A stretch of 64,000 nucleotides of DNA from Weissella muntiaci (GCF_008107635.1 NZ_SDGZ01000015.1:236972-300971); one strand, 5' to 3'; shown: positions 16,490 to 26,056, numbered from the stretch's first letter. Translations and numbers: made by a program. The notes: a model not told the origin generated them from the sequence alone.

Positions 16490-17929
16490 ATGGAAAAACG
16501 CTTTTTTGGACAACCACGCGCCCTTTCCACCCTCTTCATGACAGAGATGTGGGAACGATTCTCTTACTATGGTATGAGAGCAATCTTGCTCTTCTACATG
16601 TGGCACTTAATCTCGACCGGCGATCTACATGTCGCTAAGGCCACTGCTGCCTCAATCATGGCAATCTATGCCTCAATGGTTTACCTTTCCGGAGCAATTG
16701 GTGGCTATATTGCCGACCGAATTCTAGGAGCCCAGAAAACGGTCTTCTGGGGCGGAATCTTTATCATGTTTGGTCATATTGCACTAGCGCTTCCTTTTGG
16801 AGCAACTGCCCTATTTGCATCAATCACATTGATCATTATTGGAACTGGCCTGCTAAAATCAAATGTCTCTGCTTTAGTTGGTTCCTTATATGATTTGAAC
16901 GACCCCAAGCGTGATGCTGGATTCTCAATTTTCGTGTTCGGAATTAATTTAGGTTCATTCATCTCACCAATTCTAGTTGGTATGACTCAAAGAGCTGCTG
17001 GTTATCATATTGCCTTTAGCTTGGCGGCGATTGGAATGTTCTTCGGCTTGCTACAATACTACTTTGGTCGGAAGCACCTCGATGAATCAACAAATCATCC
17101 AACAGATCCACTTAAAGCAGATGAATTACAAACCATCACCAAAAGAGCCATTGCCATCATTGTTCTACTGGCAATCGTAATCGGTGGTATGTTCATTCTT
17201 CATTGGAATAGCTTAGAAAACTTTATCAATTTAATTACGATTGTTGCCGTACTGATCCCAGTTGCATACTTCGTATTAATCTTGAACTCAAAGAAGATCA
17301 CAAAAGTTGAACGATCACACGTATTTGCCTACATTCCGTTCTTCTTAGCCGCCGTTCTTTTCTGGGCGATCGAGGAGCAAGGTTCAATCGTTTTAGCTAC
17401 ATTTGCGGCTGAACGAGTGGATACAACAATGATTCCAGCATCACTATACCAGTCATTAAACCCACTGTTTATCATGTTGTACACACCACTCTTTGTCTGG
17501 CTTTGGACTCATTGGCGTAAAAACCAGCCATCCTCACCAACAAAGTTCGCTGTTGGGCTAATGTTCGCCGGTGCTTCATTCCTAATCATGGCACTGCCAG
17601 GTATATTACACGGTACATCTGCAAAGGCCTCACCTGCCTGGTTGATTGCTTCTTGGGCATTGGTAATCATTGGTGAAATGTTAATCTCACCAGTTGGTCT
17701 GTCAGTGACTACGAAACTTGCTCCCAAGGCATTTAATTCTCAGATGATGTCGATGTGGTTCTTAGCCGCAGCAATGGGCTCTGCCTTAAATGCACAGCTG
17801 GTTACGCTATATAACCCAGCTAATGAAATCACTTATTTCCTAGGATTTGGTGCAGTTGCCGTCGTACTCGGACTAATATTACTTGCCATTTCTAAAATGG
17901 TTCAACGTTTGATGATTGACGTTTCCTAA
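16490..17929 (+). CDS. dtpT: Di-/tripeptide:proton symporter, POT family
   Basis: 479 residues with about fourteen membrane segments. Helix 1 carries the POT motif [11 protein letters not shown] (residues 19-29), needed for proton coupling, and helices 2-3 are linked by [19 protein letters not shown], the second POT signature. The [10 protein letters not shown] motif (about 153-162) is also present. It imports di- and tripeptides with protons, which feeds amino-acid auxotrophic lactic acid bacteria. A single gene with its own promoter and terminator. Confidence 0.93.
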   Translation: MEKRFFGQPRALSTLFMTEMWERFSYYGMRAILLFYMWHLISTGDLHVAKATAASIMAIYASMVYLSGAIGGYIADRILGAQKTVFWGGIFIMFGHIALALPFGATALFASITLIIIGTGLLKSNVSALVGSLYDLNDPKRDAGFSIFVFGINLGSFISPILVGMTQRAAGYHIAFSLAAIGMFFGLLQYYFGRKHLDESTNHPTDPLKADELQTITKRAIAIIVLLAIVIGGMFILHWNSLENFINLITIVAVLIPVAYFVLILNSKKITKVERSHVFAYIPFFLAAVLFWAIEEQGSIVLATFAAERVDTTMIPASLYQSLNPLFIMLYTPLFVWLWTHWRKNQPSSPTKFAVGLMFAGASFLIMALPGILHGTSAKASPAWLIASWALVIIGEMLISPVGLSVTTKLAPKAFNSQMMSMWFLAAAMGSALNAQLVTLYNPANEITYFLGFGAVAVVLGLILLAISKMVQRLMIDVS

Positions 17930-17947
17930 TAATCAAACTTGACAACG

Positions 17948-17977
17948 AAAGACTCTAACCAAGTTAGAGTCTTTTTT
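17948..17977 (+). terminator. Terminator of the peptide transporter gene
   Basis: AAAGACTCTAAC / GTTAGAGTCTTT with a three-base loop and a T run on the plus strand. Confidence 0.9.
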
Positions 17978-17993
17978 ACTACACTACAATATT

Positions 17994-18028
17994 AAAAAGA
18001 GCTCACCTTTTACGGTAAGCTCTTTTTA
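17994..18028 (-). terminator. Terminator of the GntP permease gene
   Basis: AAAAAGAGCT(C)ACC / GGTAAGCTCTTTTT, six-base loop, T run on the minus strand, 11 bases past the stop. Confidence 0.88.
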
Positions 18029-18038
18029 AAATCAATTT

Positions 18039-19418
18039 TTAAATAAGAATTGCTGTCAAACCTAGAATAACTAGCAAACCGACAATTGAAATCACAGTTT
18101 CCAAAACAGTCCAAATTTGGAAGGTCTGCTTGATTGTCAAATCAAAGAATTCTTTGAAAATCCAGAAACCAGCATCATTAACGTGCGAAGCAATCAATGA
18201 TCCGGCCCCAATTGCTAGTGCAACTAACACTGCCAAAGTTGGGTTGTTTTGAGAGGCAACAATCGTCGTAACGATTCCGGCCGCCGTCATTCCAGCAACC
18301 GTTGCTGAACCAACTGAGATACGCAAAACCGCTGCAACAGCCCATGCAAACAGAACAATTGAGAATGCTGACATGTGCCCATTAGTTGAGAACAATTGTG
18401 CAACCTTATCTGATAGCCCACCAGTGACCAAGACACCACGCAAGGCACCACCACCACCAACGATTAATAGAATTCCCGCAACGGCGTTCATTCCATTAGT
18501 TAGCGAACTGTTGATTTCCTTTGCATCCTTCTTTTGCCAAACTCCCATTGAGAAGATTGCAAAAATCAAAGCAACCGTCATTGCAACAGCAGGTGTCGCG
18601 ATGAATTCAACAAATGAATCGACCGCTGTCGGATTCTTAGGCGTTACGCCACCCGTATAAATCATCTTGTAGACTGTTGCAATGATCATGAAGATCAATG
18701 GGAAAATTGAAGTAATTGTTGAAAGGAAGAATGATGGCGTCTTTGCCAAGTCATATTCCTTAACTTCACCAACGGCTTGAATTTCAGTCTTAAAGGTAAA
18801 TGCACCCGGTGCATATTTTTGAGCAACCTTTGTGAAGACTGGTCCAGCAACAATCGCTGTAATTACAGAAACGGCCAAACCAAGGATCAACGTCAAACCA
18901 ACATTAGCTCCCAAAGCAGTCGCAACTGCTGTTGGTGCAGGCTGTGGAGGCAAGAATCCTTGTGCCGATGATAGCGCCGCTGTCATTGAAATTCCAAGGT
19001 ACAACAACGGTACCCCAGCTTCAATTGCAACCGCGAAGACAATCGGAATCAACAATACCATACCGACCCCAAAAATCATTGAGATTCCAATGATGAACGA
19101 TGCAATCAAAACGGCCCACTGCAAACGTTTTACACCAAACCAGTCAATTAACGTCTTGGCAATTCGATAAGAACCACCAGCATCCGCAACCAATCGACCA
19201 ATCATTCCACCAAAAATGAAAATCACGGCGTTTGATCCAAGAATATTCCCCATTCCTTCAGGTCCCAAGATCGCTGTCGGAATATCAGCAAACTTCATTC
19301 CAAGCAACAAGGCCAGAACGAAGGCAGTGATAATAAGAGATACAAAAGTGTTAAGTTTGAACTTAACAATCAAAACTAGCAATACTAAAATAGAAATTGC
19401 TAACATCAAAAATGCCAT
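18039..19418 (-). CDS. GntP-family gluconate/hydroxy-acid permease
   Basis: 459 residues, about twelve to fourteen membrane segments, with typical GntP blocks: GANVGLTLILG, FLPPQPAPTAVA (Pro-rich loop near residue 158-170), GSATVAGMTAAGI and HVNDAGFW near the end. The family imports gluconate and related aldonic or uronic acids with protons. ATG 19418 has GGAG seven bases upstream, preferred over a TTG at 19430. It lies next to the ketodeoxygluconate operon and its IclR regulator, so gluconate, a ketogluconate or a uronate is the likely cargo. It has its own terminator and a 316-bp leader region. Confidence 0.87.
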   Translation of the reverse strand: MAFLMLAISILVLLVLIVKFKLNTFVSLIITAFVLALLLGMKFADIPTAILGPEGMGNILGSNAVIFIFGGMIGRLVADAGGSYRIAKTLIDWFGVKRLQWAVLIASFIIGISMIFGVGMVLLIPIVFAVAIEAGVPLLYLGISMTAALSSAQGFLPPQPAPTAVATALGANVGLTLILGLAVSVITAIVAGPVFTKVAQKYAPGAFTFKTEIQAVGEVKEYDLAKTPSFFLSTITSIFPLIFMIIATVYKMIYTGGVTPKNPTAVDSFVEFIATPAVAMTVALIFAIFSMGVWQKKDAKEINSSLTNGMNAVAGILLIVGGGGALRGVLVTGGLSDKVAQLFSTNGHMSAFSIVLFAWAVAAVLRISVGSATVAGMTAAGIVTTIVASQNNPTLAVLVALAIGAGSLIASHVNDAGFWIFKEFFDLTIKQTFQIWTVLETVISIVGLLVILGLTAILI

Positions 19419-19618
19419 AAGAAACTCCAAAAAATTTTTTCATACAAAAAAGACGGAAAAATTAGCATACTGAAGACATCCCAAGTTAATCGGATATGAA
19501 GGCTTATTTCAGATTTTATAGATAATACAATCCCAAAGTCTTTTAGATTTAGTATGTAGAACAATTATACTATGTTTGAATGCGCTGACAATAGGGGATT
19601 TATTTCCCCTCCAATTAC

Positions 19619-19634
19619 GGTTTCACATGAAACA
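19619..19634. other. parS-like site 4
   Basis: GGTTTCACATGAAACA, 14 of 16 matches to TGTTTCACGTGAAACA, intergenic. Confidence 0.65.
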
Positions 19635-19691
19635 TTACTAAACAATTACACATTCAAAGCCGACTATGATCAGTTAGCCGTTATCAAAAAT

Positions 19692-19735
19692 AAAAAGATT
19701 GACCGTTAAAGCTTTTTTAACGGTCAATCTTTTTT
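19692..19735 (-). terminator. Terminator of the IclR gene
   Basis: AAAAAGATTGACCGTTAA paired with TTAACGGTCAATCTTTTT around a short loop, just past the stop at 19747. Confidence 0.9.
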
Positions 19736-19746
19736 GTGGTTAATTT

Positions 19747-20532
19747 TTAATAAATCTGGCTACCAATTCCAGCAAGAATCTCGTCCTTAGTTTCCAAAAT
19801 AGCAGTAGCAAATTCCTGCTCACGCTCAGCATTAACTCGATAAGACGGTGCTGAGATACTAAACGCACCAAATACATGTCCATTTCGGCTAATGGCTGTC
19901 CCGACACACGAAATATCCATTTCATTTTCATTTCGCTCATAGGCAAAACCGTTCTTTCGTACATTAACAATTTCGACTAATAATTCATCAGGATCTGAGA
20001 TTGTATTCGGCGTCTTGGCAATTAAATCCGTTTGTGCAATGTACTCTTGCAATTCAGCATCCGAATAAGTTGCCAAAATTGACTTCCCAACTGATGTCGA
20101 GTACATATCCATATTTCCGCCGACAATTGATTTAAGGGCAACCGAATGCGTTCCTTCAAATTTCTTCATCAAAACAACCCGATTACGATCTGGAATCACA
20201 AAGTTAATCGTCTCACCAAATCGCTCGCTCAGACGCCGCAAATATGGTTCAGCTAACAACACAATATTAAATTGCGCCTGTGCAGCTGCACCGTACTTAA
20301 TCATGCCGATTCCAACCGTGAAGTTTCCATTCTGATCCTCATGCACCCAATTCATATAAATTAGCGTATCCATGATCTTGCGAATCGTTGGCTTTGTTAA
20401 ACCCGTACCATCACTTAATTCTGTTAACGAGCGTCCACTTGACTGAACACTCAGAAAGTCTAATAGTGTTTTTGTTTTAACAACCGTACTACCATATAAT
20501 TTCACGTCTGCTTCACTCATTAAACTATTCAC
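19747..20532 (-). CDS. IclR-family regulator, probable controller of the KDG cluster
   Basis: 261 residues: an N-terminal winged helix-turn-helix (LLDFLSVQSSGRSLTELSDG then TKPTIRKIMDTLIYMNWV, about residues 22-62) and a C-terminal IclR effector domain with the usual 'GKSILATYSDAELQEYI' and 'GTAISRNGHVFGAFSIS' blocks. It follows kdgK in the same orientation with a terminator between. KdgR regulators of this family repress ketodeoxygluconate genes and respond to KDG; the same job here is inferred from position. The start is uncertain: GTG 20532 or ATG 20520, neither with ideal ribosome-site spacing. Confidence 0.85.
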   Translation of the reverse strand: MNSLMSEADVKLYGSTVVKTKTLLDFLSVQSSGRSLTELSDGTGLTKPTIRKIMDTLIYMNWVHEDQNGNFTVGIGMIKYGAAAQAQFNIVLLAEPYLRRLSERFGETINFVIPDRNRVVLMKKFEGTHSVALKSIVGGNMDMYSTSVGKSILATYSDAELQEYIAQTDLIAKTPNTISDPDELLVEIVNVRKNGFAYERNENEMDISCVGTAISRNGHVFGAFSISAPSYRVNAEREQEFATAILETKDEILAGIGSQIY

Positions 20533-20585
20533 AACCTGCCCATTTTATGTTTAATCCATCATATCCCACCTAAAAAATTTCTTCA

Positions 20586-20627
20586 ATAAAAAAGAGCCTG
20601 AATTGAAATCAATCCAGCCCCTTTTTA
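20586..20627 (-). terminator. Terminator after kdgK
   Basis: Near-palindrome AAAAAGGGGCTGGATTG / CAATTCAGGCTCTTTTT on the minus strand, directly past the kdgK stop and before the IclR gene. Confidence 0.82.
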
Positions 20628-20629
20628 CC

Positions 20630-21583
20630 TCAATTTGCTTGTAGGAAATGCTCCAATTGTTTGCTTGTTGGGTAGCCATCGTTATCTCCGGCGGCCTGAA
20701 CCGCCATCGCGCCGATTGCATTCCCACGTCGCACAGCCTCTTTAATTGATAACTGTTCCAGCAATCCCGTGATAACACCTAATGCAAAACCGTCACCCGC
20801 ACCAACGGTATCAACAACTCGGTCAACCTTGAAACCCGCAACAAATTCATTAACGCCCGACTTAGTCTTGATGTATGCACCATCAGCACCAACTTTAACA
20901 ATTACCGTATGTGTAACTTCGCTACTGCCTAAATAGTAGTCGGCAATCGTTTCTGGATCACGTGATCCAACCAAAATTGCCCCCTCGTTCACACCTGGTA
21001 GAACCACATGTGCTTGATTAGCAAAATGATTAATCGCCTTAACCATTTGATCTTGTGAATCCCATAATGCCGGTCTTAGATTGGTATCAAATATCTTTAA
21101 TAATTTTTTGTTTTCTGAACACCGATCAAAGAGTTTTTGGGTTGCTTGTAACGTCTCCGGTGATAAGGCCGGAAAGACTCCCGTAATATGCGCAATCTTC
21201 ACATCTGATAAATCTACATTGTCAATAAAAGTTGCCGAATAATGCGAAGCTGCCGAATTCTTGCGATAGTTAGCAACCGCTGGATCACCGTGCGAAACCT
21301 TTTGCTTGAACATAAGTCCAGTCATGTATTCGTCGGTCACCTGCACATGGTCAGTTGCGATCCGGTTATCCTTTAGTTCAGTTTGAATAAACTGGCCAAT
21401 CGGATCTGAACCAACTCGCGTTACATATTGAACTGAATGATTTAGTCTTGATACCCCCACTGCCACATTGACCTCAGCCCCTGCCAAGTACTTTTTGAAG
21501 TCACTCGCATCGGCAAGTGATACGTCAAGATCAGTTGAGGCGAACACTGCCATGGCTTCGCCAATTGTTAAAACCTCGCTCAT
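20630..21583 (-). CDS. kdgK: 2-keto-3-deoxygluconate kinase
   Basis: 317 residues of the PfkB/ribokinase family: substrate-binding N-terminus (GEAMAVFAS, then the AGAEVNVAVGVSRL glycine-rich block) and the C-terminal catalytic/anion-hole motif DTVGAGDGFALGVI near residue 258. It phosphorylates 2-keto-3-deoxygluconate to KDPG, the substrate of the aldolase encoded upstream in the operon. Start at ATG 21583, with GGGAGG six bases upstream and one base after the previous stop. Context with eda, kduI and kduD supports the substrate call among PfkB kinases. Confidence 0.88.
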   Translation of the reverse strand: MSEVLTIGEAMAVFASTDLDVSLADASDFKKYLAGAEVNVAVGVSRLNHSVQYVTRVGSDPIGQFIQTELKDNRIATDHVQVTDEYMTGLMFKQKVSHGDPAVANYRKNSAASHYSATFIDNVDLSDVKIAHITGVFPALSPETLQATQKLFDRCSENKKLLKIFDTNLRPALWDSQDQMVKAINHFANQAHVVLPGVNEGAILVGSRDPETIADYYLGSSEVTHTVIVKVGADGAYIKTKSGVNEFVAGFKVDRVVDTVGAGDGFALGVITGLLEQLSIKEAVRRGNAIGAMAVQAAGDNDGYPTSKQLEHFLQAN

Positions 21584-21584
21584 T

Positions 21585-22346
21585 TCAACCTCCCTCAAGC
21601 CCTAGCTCTGCCTTCAGATTAACGACATCCTTTAGCAATGCTTGATCAGATTCAACAGGATATTCCAGTGCAACTGGTAGTTCATTTGAAAAACTCCTCA
21701 ACACTGTCTTCCAGTCAATATTCCCCTGATCAAAGGGCACAACCATGTGTCCGGACTCTGTTAAGACAGCATTCTTCAAATGAATCACGGTCGTAGCTTC
21801 GCTCAACAACTTTGCGGCTGCCAACTCATCCTCATCAACAAAACGCCAGTTAGCCACATCAAACACAAAATTAATGGCTAGTCCCTTAGTCTTGGTCAGT
21901 GACAAGAATTTCTTAATTGGTGCCATTGTGCCGTTTAACTTACTTTGATCATTCTCGACGTTCAATTGAACCCGCTTCGACATTGCCAATTTAAGTGCTG
22001 CGAATTCCGCGTCTGTTGCCTTTTCAAATGAACCGATATTCATCTTCATTGCAACTGCATCAATCCGCTCGGCCTCCGCGACATATTGATTAAACTTCGG
22101 ATTCAACGCACCATTCTCATCAAATAAGACATCAGGAATACTTAAATACACCTGCATCTCAAGCTCCCTTGCCGCCTCAGCAAGGTTTTCCAATTCAACT
22201 GAGAAATCCTTAAAAAACTCTCGCCGTGCTTCGACTGCTTTGATACCAAGTTTGCTAATCTTTGCTAGTAGGTCCTGTTGCTTTGCCCCAGCTACAACAT
22301 CATTTTCAAATACAAGTGTGTTAATAATTAGTTGACGTTCAGCCAT
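21585..22346 (-). CDS. TIM-barrel sugar isomerase/epimerase-like protein
   Basis: 253 residues of the xylose-isomerase-like TIM barrel superfamily (AP-endonuclease 2 type). Candidate metal ligands fall at barrel strand ends: E in VEARREF (about 38), E in LNVEND (about 150), D in FVFDVANW (about 182), H in VIHLKN (about 208) and E in VALEYPVE (about 243). GGATGGAG precedes ATG 22346. It lies between eda and kdgK in one operon, so it should act on a pathway intermediate or entry sugar such as a keto-acid epimer. The substrate is not known and it is not a standard KDG-pathway member. Confidence 0.75.
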   Translation of the reverse strand: MAERQLIINTLVFENDVVAGAKQQDLLAKISKLGIKAVEARREFFKDFSVELENLAEAARELEMQVYLSIPDVLFDENGALNPKFNQYVAEAERIDAVAMKMNIGSFEKATDAEFAALKLAMSKRVQLNVENDQSKLNGTMAPIKKFLSLTKTKGLAINFVFDVANWRFVDEDELAAAKLLSEATTVIHLKNAVLTESGHMVVPFDQGNIDWKTVLRSFSNELPVALEYPVESDQALLKDVVNLKAELGLEGG

Positions 22347-22372
22347 GAAAATAACTCCATCCTTCCGAGTAA

Positions 22373-23020
22373 TTAATTAATTTCCTTGATTTCATTGTAT
22401 TTCGCTATATAAGCCTGGGCGTTCCTCGTCAATCCAGCCCAATCTTCACGATCAGCCGGTTTTAACAAACTACCACCAACACCGACAGCAACTACGCCAG
22501 CGTCGAACCACTCTGACATATTATCCAAATTAACACCACCAGTCGGCATAACGTTTAGTTGAGGCATCGGTGCTTTGACTGCCTTAACCATTGCTGGTGA
22601 TGCTTCTGACCCAGGGAAAAGCTTTACAATATCGACTCCGTACTCCAAGGCAGAACGCATCTCAGTAATCGTCATCGCTCCAGCCATGTATGGAATTTGG
22701 TAAAGGTTTGCAATTTTAGCAGTTTCAACATCAAACGATGGTGAAACTAGGAACTCTGCCCCAGCCATAATTGCGAGCCGTGCTGTAATGGCATCCAATA
22801 CCGTTCCAGCCCCCACAACAACATCGGTTCCAGCATATTGATTAACTAATTTTTCAATAACCTGATCAGCTTGAGGGACTGTAAAAGTCAATTCAATCCC
22901 CGTGATGCCCCCAGCTACCAGTGCTTCAACAATTCGCTCTGCCATCGCCGCTGAACTTGCCCGAACAACTGCAATCACTCCAGCCTGTTCAACTTTATTC
23001 AAAATCTTTACGCGCTTCAT
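22373..23020 (-). CDS. eda: KDPG aldolase
   Basis: 215 residues of the KDPG/KHG aldolase family, with the catalytic Glu in GIELTF (Glu43) and the Schiff-base Lys in VKLFPGSEA (Lys133), plus VVGAGTVLD and MPTGGVNLDN phosphate-binding loops. It splits 2-keto-3-deoxy-6-phosphogluconate into pyruvate and glyceraldehyde 3-phosphate, the last step of this pathway. GAGGAAATT precedes ATG. It follows kdgT in the same operon. Confidence 0.93.
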   Translation of the reverse strand: MKRVKILNKVEQAGVIAVVRASSAAMAERIVEALVAGGITGIELTFTVPQADQVIEKLVNQYAGTDVVVGAGTVLDAITARLAIMAGAEFLVSPSFDVETAKIANLYQIPYMAGAMTITEMRSALEYGVDIVKLFPGSEASPAMVKAVKAPMPQLNVMPTGGVNLDNMSEWFDAGVVAVGVGGSLLKPADREDWAGLTRNAQAYIAKYNEIKEIN

Positions 23021-23061
23021 AATTTCCTCTTCTCAATTCCAAAAATTTCACTACCACTTAT

Positions 23062-24036
23062 TTAGCTAACTTGAACTTCAAGCTTATTCGTTCTCGTTAG
23101 GTACTTGTAATACCACATCGTTATCATTGGCGTCAGAATCGCAGTGACGATAACCGATGTCGCAACAATCGCGGTCGCCGATGTCGCAGTCGCTTGATAA
23201 GTCGCATCAGCAAGCGCAATCGTTGCCGGAACAGTCACAGCCGCCCCAGCTGTTGATGAGGCTGCCAAACCAGCCAGTCCATCAGAACCACCAATATATA
23301 CATCAGCAAGCCAAACAACTAGTCCAGAGAAGATCACAACTGCGATTCCCATGACAATTCCTGTAAAGCCAGACTCCACAATCATGCCAAGATTCATACT
23401 GAATCCAAGTGTAAAGGCAAAAAATGGTACCAAGGGTCCTGCAAGCGGTGCAAACATCTTTCTGATATCAGCATCCAATGTTCCCAGAAGAATTCCTAAT
23501 ACATAAGGTACTAGTGTTGAGACCAACGCCTGCCATGGGAAGGAACCCAACCCAGCTGCGCCAAGGGTGATCATCGTGAAAAAGGGACCTGATTCAATTG
23601 AAAAGAAAGGATATGAAGCAACATCAATCTTACGATCCAAGGGTTCCAAAAGAGCAACTAATAGACCGCCATTTGTTGCATTAAAGGCTGCAATAATTGC
23701 CAAAACTGACAGTCCCTTAAACAAACCTGACTGCACACCATTAACTGGTAAAAACTTACTTGCAATAATTCCTAAAATGGCCGCGAAAATAACCTTGGAC
23801 AAGAGAATAGTGACCCCTTTACGTGCAATCCGGGGTGTTGAACGAACATCTAACCCCGTGCCTAGAGCAAAGAAAAAGATGAATAAAATAACACTCGTTC
23901 CACCCATATAAGCACCAGTCATACCGCCTAAACTCGTCGCCGAATTTGGGAAAAGGGTATGAATAATTGCCCCGATCAATAATGGCACGACCATCATACC
24001 GCCTGGGATCTTCTCAATTGACTTCTTAATTCTCAT
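23062..24036 (-). CDS. kdgT: 2-keto-3-deoxygluconate permease
   Basis: 324 residues, about ten membrane segments, opening with IKKSIEKIPGGMMVVPLLIGA, the start typical of KdgT. The internal NATNGGLL, PFFTMITLGAAG and SSTAGAAVTVPA blocks also match the family. It imports 2-keto-3-deoxygluconate with protons. It is the second entry point of the cluster beside the unsaturated-uronate route of KduI and KduD. It lies between kduD and eda (gaps 76 and 41 bp). Confidence 0.93.
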   Translation of the reverse strand: MRIKKSIEKIPGGMMVVPLLIGAIIHTLFPNSATSLGGMTGAYMGGTSVILFIFFFALGTGLDVRSTPRIARKGVTILLSKVIFAAILGIIASKFLPVNGVQSGLFKGLSVLAIIAAFNATNGGLLVALLEPLDRKIDVASYPFFSIESGPFFTMITLGAAGLGSFPWQALVSTLVPYVLGILLGTLDADIRKMFAPLAGPLVPFFAFTLGFSMNLGMIVESGFTGIVMGIAVVIFSGLVVWLADVYIGGSDGLAGLAASSTAGAAVTVPATIALADATYQATATSATAIVATSVIVTAILTPMITMWYYKYLTRTNKLEVQVS

Positions 24037-24112
24037 AATATTTCACCTATAATTAGTTCACATTTTGTCTCACAAAACTTTCAAATATCTATTCCTGATT
24101 TAGCTCTAAGGA

Positions 24113-24937
24113 TTATCGAACTAAGTAACCACCATCAATTGGTAGGATAGTTCCTGTAATATAGTTTGATGCCGCTGAGGCTAGGAACACAATTCCACCC
24201 ATTAGCTCTTTAGTCTCGCCCCAGTGTCCTGCGGCAATCCGGTTCAAGATCTCGGCATTTCGAGCTTCATCGGCCCGGATCGGTGCTGTATTTGATGTCG
24301 CGATATACCCTGGTGCAATCGCATTTACTTGTACATTAAAGGCTGATGCTTCAGACGCCAGTGCCTTTGTAAGTCCTGCTACCCCATGCTTAGAGGCTGT
24401 ATATGATGGCACAAACTTGCCACCAAAATACGACAACATCGATGCAATATTGATAATCTTCCCTGACTCTTGCTTAGCAAAAACTGGTAATACAGCCATC
24501 GACAAATGATAGACTGCATTCAAATTAATATTCATCACCGCGTCCCAATCGGCATCCTTTGACTCCAAAAGTGGATTGCGACGAATCATTCCTGCATTGT
24601 TAACCAATATGTCAATGCGTTGAAAGGTCTTCAAAGCGTTTTTTACAACTGATTCGGCGGCGCTGTCCTTAGTTAAATCGACTTGTTCAAATTCAACGCG
24701 CCGTCCTTTACTCTCAACCAGTGCCCGAGTTTCATCCCAGCCTTCTTGAGCAAAGGTTGGTACATAAATATCAGCCCCCGCCTCTGCTAGAGCAACAACA
24801 TATGCCTGGCCCAAGCCAGTGTTGCCACCAGTCACAATTGCCACTTTGTTCGTTAAACCAAAGAAATCCATCTTGAAGGACTTCAGTTCCTTTGCCCGTG
24901 CTGCAACTTCCTCAGCCGGTTCAAAATATTCTGCCAT
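24113..24937 (-). CDS. kduD: 2-deoxy-D-gluconate 3-dehydrogenase (KduD)
   Basis: 274 residues, classical SDR fold: cofactor motif TGGNTGLGQ (TGxxxGxG), NNAG in ILVNNAGMIRR, catalytic Ser in NIASMLSYFG and Tyr-x-x-x-Lys in YTASKHG, ending with ITGTILPIDGGYLVR. KduD reduces 2,5-diketo-3-deoxygluconate to 2-keto-3-deoxygluconate using NADH. Start at ATG 24937, nine bases after GGAGG; an ATG-like upstream start at 24955 overlaps that site. It follows kduI by about 46 bp. Confidence 0.92.
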   Translation of the reverse strand: MAEYFEPAEEVAARAKELKSFKMDFFGLTNKVAIVTGGNTGLGQAYVVALAEAGADIYVPTFAQEGWDETRALVESKGRRVEFEQVDLTKDSAAESVVKNALKTFQRIDILVNNAGMIRRNPLLESKDADWDAVMNINLNAVYHLSMAVLPVFAKQESGKIINIASMLSYFGGKFVPSYTASKHGVAGLTKALASEASAFNVQVNAIAPGYIATSNTAPIRADEARNAEILNRIAAGHWGETKELMGGIVFLASAASNYITGTILPIDGGYLVR

Positions 24938-24983
24938 TACATTTGGCCTCCCCATTCATCAATTAAAGATTTGCAAACAATTC

Positions 24984-25829
24984 TTACTTCAAGTCGTGCA
25001 TATCAACGATATCCATATCGTCATAAGTGATATTCTCGCCACACATTGCCCAAATAAATGTATATGAGCCAGTCGCAACACCTGAATGAATCGACCATGA
25101 AGGGTTCGAAACGGCCTGTTCTGGTTCTAGGAAGATATGCTTTGTTTCATCGGGTGTTCCGATGAAGTGTACTGCACGTGTATCTTTGTCTTCAAAATCA
25201 AAATACATGTAAGCTTCCATGCGACGCATATGAGTATGCGCGGGCATCGTATTCCATGATGATCCTGGTGCAAGAACTGTATATCCCATTTGCAGTTGAT
25301 TTACTTCAACTTGATTTGGATGGATATATTGGAAAATCTGACGTTTGTTCATATGTGCCTGATCTCCCGGTGTTAATGGTGTGATGTCCTCAATTGAGAT
25401 CTTCTTTGAAGGGAAGGTCTTATGCGCCGGTGCCGAAGCAACATAGAACTTAGCTGGATTTTCAGGGTCAACTGACTCAAAAATCACTTCTTTAGTCCCC
25501 ATTCCAACGTAATAGCCATCCTGTTTCTTCATATCCGACTTTTTCCCGTCGACAGTTACGACCCCTGCGCCACCAATATTAATAAAACCTAATTCACGTC
25601 GTTCTAAGAAAAATTCAACCCCTAGTTCCTCACTGAGAACAATTTCCAAAGGCTCAGTCGTTGGAGTTACGCCACCATAAATCAAGCGATCATTCATTGT
25701 GTAGGTCAACAAAATGTCACCTGGTACAAAAACTTTCTCCATCAAAAACTCTTCGCGTAATTCGGCAGTTGAATAATGTTCAATATCCTTTGGTGAATGA
25801 GCGTATTGCGTGTGCATCTTAAAAGTCAT
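24984..25829 (-). CDS. kduI: 5-keto-4-deoxyuronate isomerase (KduI)
   Basis: 281 residues, the usual family length (about 278). A cupin-type metal site is visible in PAHTHMRRMEAYMYF with His198, His200 and Glu205. KduI converts the unsaturated uronate breakdown product 5-keto-4-deoxyuronate to 2,5-diketo-3-deoxygluconate, feeding KduD. It is the first gene of the operon (kduI, kduD, kdgT, eda, TIM-barrel, kdgK). GGAGACGGAACG precedes ATG. A promoter and a catabolite-repression site lie upstream. Confidence 0.93.
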   Translation of the reverse strand: MTFKMHTQYAHSPKDIEHYSTAELREEFLMEKVFVPGDILLTYTMNDRLIYGGVTPTTEPLEIVLSEELGVEFFLERRELGFINIGGAGVVTVDGKKSDMKKQDGYYVGMGTKEVIFESVDPENPAKFYVASAPAHKTFPSKKISIEDITPLTPGDQAHMNKRQIFQYIHPNQVEVNQLQMGYTVLAPGSSWNTMPAHTHMRRMEAYMYFDFEDKDTRAVHFIGTPDETKHIFLEPEQAVSNPSWSIHSGVATGSYTFIWAMCGENITYDDMDIVDMHDLK

Positions 25830-25883
25830 CGTTCCGTCTCCGTTTCTTATTTGGAAATATCTTTTCTCTTTTGTTACGAGATT

Positions 25884-25912
25884 AATTTAGCATTAGTTTT
25901 TATTTTTGTAAA
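25884..25912 (-). promoter_or_regulatory. Promoter of the kdu operon
   Basis: On the minus strand: -35 TTTACA (25907-25912), 17-base spacer, -10 TAAATT (25884-25889), about 55 bases before kduI. Confidence 0.6.
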
Positions 25913-26020
25913 CGACTTTGTGTACTTTTTATTTTGCGTCAGGTGTATCGGCTTATTGAATAACTCCACTTTGCGATATAGATAGTATTCCCGCTTTTTA
26001 ATCATTGTTAATGTTTTATA

Positions 26021-26034
26021 CAGAAGCGCTTTCA
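26021..26034 (-). promoter_or_regulatory. Candidate catabolite-responsive element (cre) of the kdu operon
   Basis: TGAAAGCGCTTCTG on the minus strand matches the CcpA consensus TGWAARCGYTWNCW at 12 of 14 positions. It lies about 110 bases upstream of the -35 box, farther than usual for direct repression. Confidence 0.45.
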
Positions 26035-26056
26035 TTTGCATACTCGGTTTTTCGCA

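Noticed and set aside
19216..19473. Frame opposite the 5' end of the GntP gene
   Set aside because: Antisense to a well-supported permease gene and without a ribosome site or family.
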